In this document: positions 59,560 to 64,000 of the stretch, piece after piece
Position numbering within the stretch: position 1 is the first letter of the stretch
Layout: every line of letters begins with the position of its first letter
Assembly (NCBI GenBank): GCA_021018995.1
Contig: CM037597.1
Coordinates: forward strand, 33,172,936 to 33,236,935
Direction of reading: 5' to 3'
DNA: 64,000 bases
Source: Chloranthus sessilifolius
Taxonomy: Eukaryota; Streptophyta; Magnoliopsida; Chloranthales; Chloranthaceae
Program-made: the position numbers and the translations under genes
Notes under the pieces: model-generated
Database searches by the model: none
The model's input: the letters and a program-made list of their open reading frames with translations, nothing else
Told to the model about the DNA's origin: nothing

Positions 59560-59915
59560 CTTAAATGATGGGATTGATCAATCAATTCATTACGTAAAAT
59601 GCCCTAATTCGATACCTTGATCGATCAATGTACTTATGTTGATCGATCAAAATAAAAATTTGATCGATCAAGCTTCAACACCTTGATCGATCAATGCCTA
59701 AGTTAAATGTCTTAGTTCGATATCCTTGATCGATCAATGCACTCATTGATGGAGCAACCCACAAAATTGATCGATCAATTTTCACCTTTGTTCGATCAAT
59801 CATTAAAATTTGAGTACAAGGTTCTAAATATTGTTGATCGATCAATCCAAAATTTGATCGATCAAAAATCTCAATTGATCGATCAATTCAGAAAATTGAT
59901 CGATCAAGCATGACA
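59560..59915. repeat. Second TTGATCGATCAA palindrome array, upstream of the accessory ORF
   Basis: About 13 copies or near copies of TTGATCGATCAA in 350 bp, the same motif as in the LTR (56365-56965). It lies between the end of pol (60106) and the accessory ORF start. Confidence 0.95.
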
Positions 59916-60105
59916 GTGAAGTTAATTCTTAAAATTGTCACTTCAATAATGCAGCTTAATCGTACTTCGTGAATGAGGCCATACTGCACCTCATATACAG
60001 CACCTGTACAAGTAAATTATACCATTCAAAATATGCTTACATATAGGTAATAAGCAGACAAGTACGATAATGATTTTGAACTGAAACGTGAAAGTACCTG
60101 CCACG

Positions 60106-60525
60106 TCAGGGAAACAAATGTGGGTACTGCTCGCGGATCTCAACGGCGCGCTCCCAAGTAGCTTCCGAAGCTGAATGATTATGACACTTTACGAGCACAA
60201 GTGGGATCAACTTGGTCCACAAAACTTGATCCTTACGATCCAAAATCTCAACCGGTTCCTTAATAACGGTCAGATCCTCTTGTAACTCAATTGGTTGAAA
60301 ATCCAACACATGAGCCGGGTCTCGCACGTATCGCCGTAGCATGGAAACATGGAAGACATTATGCATGCTTGCCAACTGTGGTGGCAAGGCAATCCTATAC
60401 GCGACTTCGCCAACCCGTCCGAGTACCTCAAAGGGTCCAGTATATCGATGACTCAATTTTCCATGCTTCCCAAAGCGCATCACGCTCTTAGTTGGTGAGA
60501 TTTTCACGAACACCTTGTCTCCCAC
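60106..60525 (-). pseudogene. Element 3 integrase C-terminus with chromodomain-type tail
   Basis: The minus-strand frame has GDKVFVKISPTK, KLSHRYTGPFEVLGRVGEVA, LPPQLASMHNVFHVSMLRRY, VEILDRKDQVL and ATWERAVEIREQYPHLF. The GPFEVL/VFHVS block is the integrase C-terminal module, and the VEILDRK..ATWE block is a chromodomain of the type that guides chromoviruses to heterochromatin. It is a fossil. Confidence 0.92.
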
Positions 60526-60563
60526 CTGAAAATAGATATTAATTCCATAGCTAATTGATTTAA

Positions 60564-61365
60564 CTAGGGAATCGTAAGTTTCTTGAACGCATCTAAGTAT
60601 ACCTGATACTCAAAGTGCATCCGATGGAGATCGGCATAGCTCTTTTGGAGATTTTGAGCAACCCTCAGTCTTTCACGAATCAACTGAACTGTCTCGGTTG
60701 CACTGTCCACGATATCCGGTCCCAAAATAAGCTTTTCACCGACTTCTTCCCAATTCAAGGGAGATCTGTATCGTCGTCCATACAAGGCTTCATAAGGCGC
60801 CATCCCAATACTAGACTGATAGCTATTATTGTAAGCGAACTCAATCAGAGGTAAATGCTGGTCCCATGAACCATGAAAGTCCAACATGCATGCACGCAAC
60901 ATATCCTCTATGATCTGGTTCACTCTCTCAGTCTGTCCATCTATCTGAGGATGAAACGCTGAGTTGAACTCTAGTTTAGATCCCATGCCTTCTTAAACTT
61001 TCCGCCAGAATTGTGACATATAAAGCGGATCTCGATCGCACACTATACTGACTGGTATGTCGTGTAACCGAACTATTTCCTTCATGTACATCTCTACAAG
61101 CTTATTGGCTATAAATGTAGTACGGTATGGTAGAAAATGTGCAGACTTTGTCAGCCTATCTACAATGATCCAAATGGCAATGTTCTTCCTTAATGTCCTC
61201 TGCAATCCCAATATAAAATCCATAGAAATAGCCTCTCATTTCCACTCTGGCACTGATAATGGTTGCAACAATCCTGCTAGATTTTGATGGTCTACTTTCA
61301 CCTACTGGCAGACCAAACATCGAGAAACGTAATCCGTAACACCTTTCTTTAGTTCTCTCCACCAA
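60564..61365 (-). pseudogene. Element 3 integrase core region
   Basis: Minus-strand stretches carry the DDE integrase core: MDFILGLQRT, IWIIVDRLTKSAHFLPYRTT and YMKEIVRLHDIPVSIVCDRD. Next come FHPQIDGQTERVNQIIEDML, EFAYNNSYQSSIGMAPYEAL and YGRRYRSPLNWEEVG. The order and landmarks are those of Ty3/gypsy chromoviruses. It is broken. Confidence 0.9.
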
Positions 61366-62273
61366 AAGCTTCGCTTGAGATCTTGGTACATCTTGGTACT
61401 CCCGAGATGTATAGCATACGTTGACTTGTGCACTTCCACCAAGATAGTATCTTTAAAATCCTTATTAGCAGGTATGCACATCCGATCTCTGAATAGCAAA
61501 GTACCATCATCCTTGATGGAGAAATCAGGTCTGATCTCGTTGGTCACATCCTTTCTAATGGCCATCAGCTCATCATCAATCATTTGGAGCTTACATACAT
61601 TATCAAACAACGTGGGCCGTATCAGAATGGTAGCCATCAATACCCCTGAACCTTTGATGTCTATCAGTATATCGCATAAGGCTAGGTCCTCAAGTAGATG
61701 CCACCTTTGTACTCTGGTAATAAGATGTGATAACTGAGCTGAAGACTTTCTGCTCAAAGCATCAGCCACAACATTGGCCTTTCCAGGATGATATTGGATG
61801 GCACAGTTGTAATCCTTTAAAAACTCCATCCATCTACGTTGTCGCATGCTCAAGTCCTTTTGGGTAAATAGATACTTGAGACTTTTGTGGTCAGTGAAGA
61901 TGTCAAATGTCTCACTGTATAAGTAGTGCCTCTAGTTCTTCAAAGCAAAAATCACCACCGCTAACTCCAGATCATGCGTAGGATAATTCTTCTCGTGTTC
62001 CTTGAGCTGTCTAGAATCGTACGCGATAGCTTTCTTATGCTGGTTGAGGACACAACCCAAACCACTGTAAGATGCATCACTGTATATAGCAAAACCTCCT
62101 CTGCCAGAAGGTATAGCTAGCACTGGTGCTGTAGTCAAATGCGTCTTGAGTTCTTGGAAACTCTTCTCACACTGATCAGTCCAATCAAACTTAGCATTTT
62201 TATTTGTAAGCTGAGTAAGCGGACTTGATAGTTTGGAGAACCATTCTACAAATCGTCTGTAGTATCGTGCCAA
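61302..62273 (-). pseudogene. Element 3 RNase H and integrase zinc-binding region
   Basis: RNase [38 protein letters not shown], then [20 protein letters not shown] and [13 protein letters not shown]. The integrase zinc-binding stretch follows ([29 protein letters not shown]). These activities remove template RNA and position integrase. It is broken. Confidence 0.9.
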
Positions 62274-62309
62274 GCCAAGGAAGCTACGAACCTCAGTTAC
62301 CGTTCTTGG

Positions 62310-63098
62310 TTATTCCCAGTTCACTACTGCTTCAATTTTCATCGGATCAACTGCTATACCCTTAGCAGAGACAATATGACCCAAGAAACTGACTTGGTCA
62401 AGCCAAAACTCACACTTACTGAGCATTGCATATAGTTTGTGATCTCTGAGGGTTTGTAGAGCCACGTGCAGATGTCCTTCATGTTCCTCCTTTGTCTTGG
62501 AATAGACAAGAATGTCATCTACAAAAACGACCACAAACTTATCCAAGTGTGGTTTAAACACTCGGTTCATTAGATCCATAAAAGACGCAGGTGCGTTCGT
62601 CAATCCAAATGGCATAAGTAAAAACTCATAGTGCCCATATCTGGTTCTTAACACTGTCTTCTTGATATCCTCTGCTTTGACTCTCAACTGGTGATAACCA
62701 GATTGCAAGTCAATCTTCGAAAAGAACCTCACTCGTTGTAACTGATCAAAGAGATCATCAATCCTTGGAAGCGGGTAAAGATTCTTAATCGTCAACTTGT
62801 TCAACTGTCGGTAGTCGATGCACAGGTGCATCGAACCATCCTTCTTCTTAAAAAATAGTACTGGTGCTCCCTAAGGAGACACACTAGGTCGAATGAACCC
62901 TTTGTCAAGCAGTTCTTGCAGTTGCTCATTTAATTCTTTCAATTCTGCAGGAGACATCCAATACGAAGTTTTAGACACTGACTCAGTACCCGAAACTAAA
63001 TTTATCGCAAATTCAATCTCCCTAGTAGGTGGTAGTCCTGGTAAATCCTCGGGAAACACTTCAGGGTACTCACACACAACATGAATATCTGATATCAC
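62310..63098 (-). pseudogene. Element 3 reverse transcriptase region
   Basis: Sense order: [95 protein letters not shown], and the catalytic FVDDILVYS. This is a Ty3/gypsy RT. It is broken. Confidence 0.93.
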
Positions 63099-63110
63099 AT
63101 TTGTCTCTTC

Positions 63111-63584
63111 TCACTGCTCTTGTAGGAAAGCCATATAGCCACTGCATCCACTCTTCATCACCTTTTCAGCTAGAATAGCTGATATCAATGGGGCTACCTT
63201 AGACTTCACCCCGAAGAATCTGAATGACCTTTCCTTTGGAGGATGAAAAACTACTACTACTTTCTGACGACAATCGACGCTAGCATGGTAAGCGGATATC
63301 CAGTCCATTCCAAGAATAATGTCAAATCCTTGCATGTCTAACAATATTAAATCTGCCATCGTCTCGTGATCTTCTACCAACGCAGTCACTGATTTACACA
63401 CTGTGCCTACATTTACTGAACTCCCCGTAGGAATAGACACAGTCAATATGAAGTATAAGTGTTCAAGAATGACGCTCAATTCTTTCGTAAATTGAGGCCT
63501 GATAAATGAGTGTGTAGAACCTGGGTCTACCAAAACTCGTGCTCTATGAAAGCAAATATCACAACACTGATATACCTTCAACAA
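63111..63584 (-). pseudogene. Element 3 protease region
   Basis: An aspartic protease-type stretch: ARVLVDPGSTHSFIRPQF near the start, then LILLDMQGFDIILGMDWIS and YHASVDCRQKVVVF. The GMDWL/I-S block follows the protease flap in chromoviruses. It cleaves the polyprotein in living relatives. It is a fossil. Confidence 0.88.
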
Positions 63585-63759
63585 ACCTATAATTTAGTCA
63601 CACAATTCAATCGAGTGTTTACAATGTGTATGTGTAATGTGCATCTTTGTCATAAATATATAATCACAATAATTTTACATTACTAATTTCCAATCCATTC
63701 TACTAAAGAAATAATCCCACTTTGAAATTTAATCATACCTTGTATGACATCATTCGATG
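63585..63759. other. Element 3 AT-rich segment between protease and gag knuckles
   Basis: A short AT-rich stretch (many TAAT and ATTTTA runs) that does not look like coding sequence of the family. It may be an insertion or an intron-like remnant. No further call. Confidence 0.4.
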
Positions 63760-64000
63760 TCAGAGCATCAGTCGTGATAACAGCATATGCTCGACCTTGA
63801 ACAACAGGTCTAGATGACCTTTGTGTAGACACTGATCCGAACCGCTCCTTGCTCTCTTAACTTTCCTTTGGGCAGTTCCTAACCAAGTGGCCCATCTTGC
63901 CACATCTAAAGCATGCCCCTGTCTCCCTCTTATATTCCTCGGTCTTGTGTGGCTTCCCACACTTTGCACATGATAGGGTCAGAGTGAATGACGATACCCT
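63760..64000 (-). pseudogene. Element 3 gag nucleocapsid (two zinc knuckles), runs off the edge
   Basis: The minus strand shows CAKCGKPHKTEEYKR and CFRCGKMGHLVRNCPKE, the paired CCHC-type knuckles of chromovirus Gag, the same layout as in elements 1 and 2. The capsid part lies beyond 64000. It is broken. Confidence 0.85.

Larger units (their letters stand above)
55033..64000 (-). mobile_element. Ty3/gypsy chromovirus element 3, partial at right edge
   Basis: Minus-strand element: 3' LTR 55033-57703, polypurine tract 57704-57740, accessory ORF 57900-59343, motif array 59560-59915 and gag-pol from the right edge to 60106. The pol order is protease, RT, RNase H, integrase, with a chromodomain-type tail, as in Tekay/Del chromoviruses. 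The 5' LTR and most of gag lie beyond 64000. The coding regions are broken, roughly eight to ten breaks in gag-pol and several in the accessory ORF. It is the only element here with pol enzymes of the type elements 1 and 2 would need. Confidence 0.93.

Noticed and set aside
56365-59915. CRISPR-like array, because of regularly spaced short repeats
   Set aside because: Plant DNA; the repeat is a 12-bp palindrome with irregular spacing inside an LTR retrotransposon, with no leader or cas genes.

Overview
This is plant nuclear DNA: AT-rich heterochromatic-type sequence made almost entirely of nested LTR retrotransposons, with no intact host gene. A eudicot with a large, repeat-rich genome is likely, but I cannot name the species. 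The plant assignment rests on a Sirevirus-type Ty1/copia element, three Ty3/gypsy elements of chromovirus (Tekay/Del-like) character, a Tat/Ogre-like solo LTR, CACTA-type DNA transposon pieces, and exon fragments of the plant genes OST48, TRM7/FtsJ methyltransferase and TOPLESS.

Layout. (1) A minus-strand Ty1/copia element of the SIRE/Maximus type forms the backbone. Its 3' part lies at 1-4700 and its 5' part, with gag, primer site and 5' LTR, at 26396 to about 29380. (2) It is split by a minus-strand gypsy element (element 1, 4701-18141, target duplication GAGTT) and by a plus-strand gag-only gypsy element (element 2, 18456-26395), with 314 bp of copia between them. (3) Element 1 carries four ~820-bp tandem repeats where pol would be expected, and a 1658-bp solo LTR (8787-10444, target duplication CGTTA) sits inside the first repeat. 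(4) A direct tandem duplication of about 20.66 kb, unit A 10510-31167 and unit B 31168-51840, copies half of element 1, all of element 2, the copia 5' part and about 1.8 kb of flank. The two units are nearly identical, so this is much younger than the insertions inside it. (5) 51841-55032 is single-copy here and holds minus-strand exon fragments of at least three unrelated host genes, as in a gene-capturing transposon. A CACTA-like terminus with hairpins lies upstream (30161 and 50834). (6) 55033 to the right edge is a minus-strand chromovirus (element 3) with 3' LTR, an accessory ORF, gag-pol with protease, RT, RNase H and integrase, and a chromodomain-type tail. Its 5' LTR lies off the window.

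The most unusual pattern is regulatory. Each retroelement family carries its own dense array of a short palindromic or near-palindromic motif in the LTR upstream region: TTGATCGATCAA in element 3, a CGAACGTTCGAATT type in element 2, a GCGAGCGAGC type in element 1, and CACAGCTCGCTGTG in the copia element. In element 3 the same motif recurs as a second array just upstream of the accessory ORF. At the left edge the copia motif array is likewise followed by a TC-rich leader and a start codon. This suggests paired cis arrays at two promoters per element, possibly read by an element-encoded protein. That last step is inference.

All retroelement reading frames are broken fossils. Divergence and age remarks are rough estimates by eye from short stretches.
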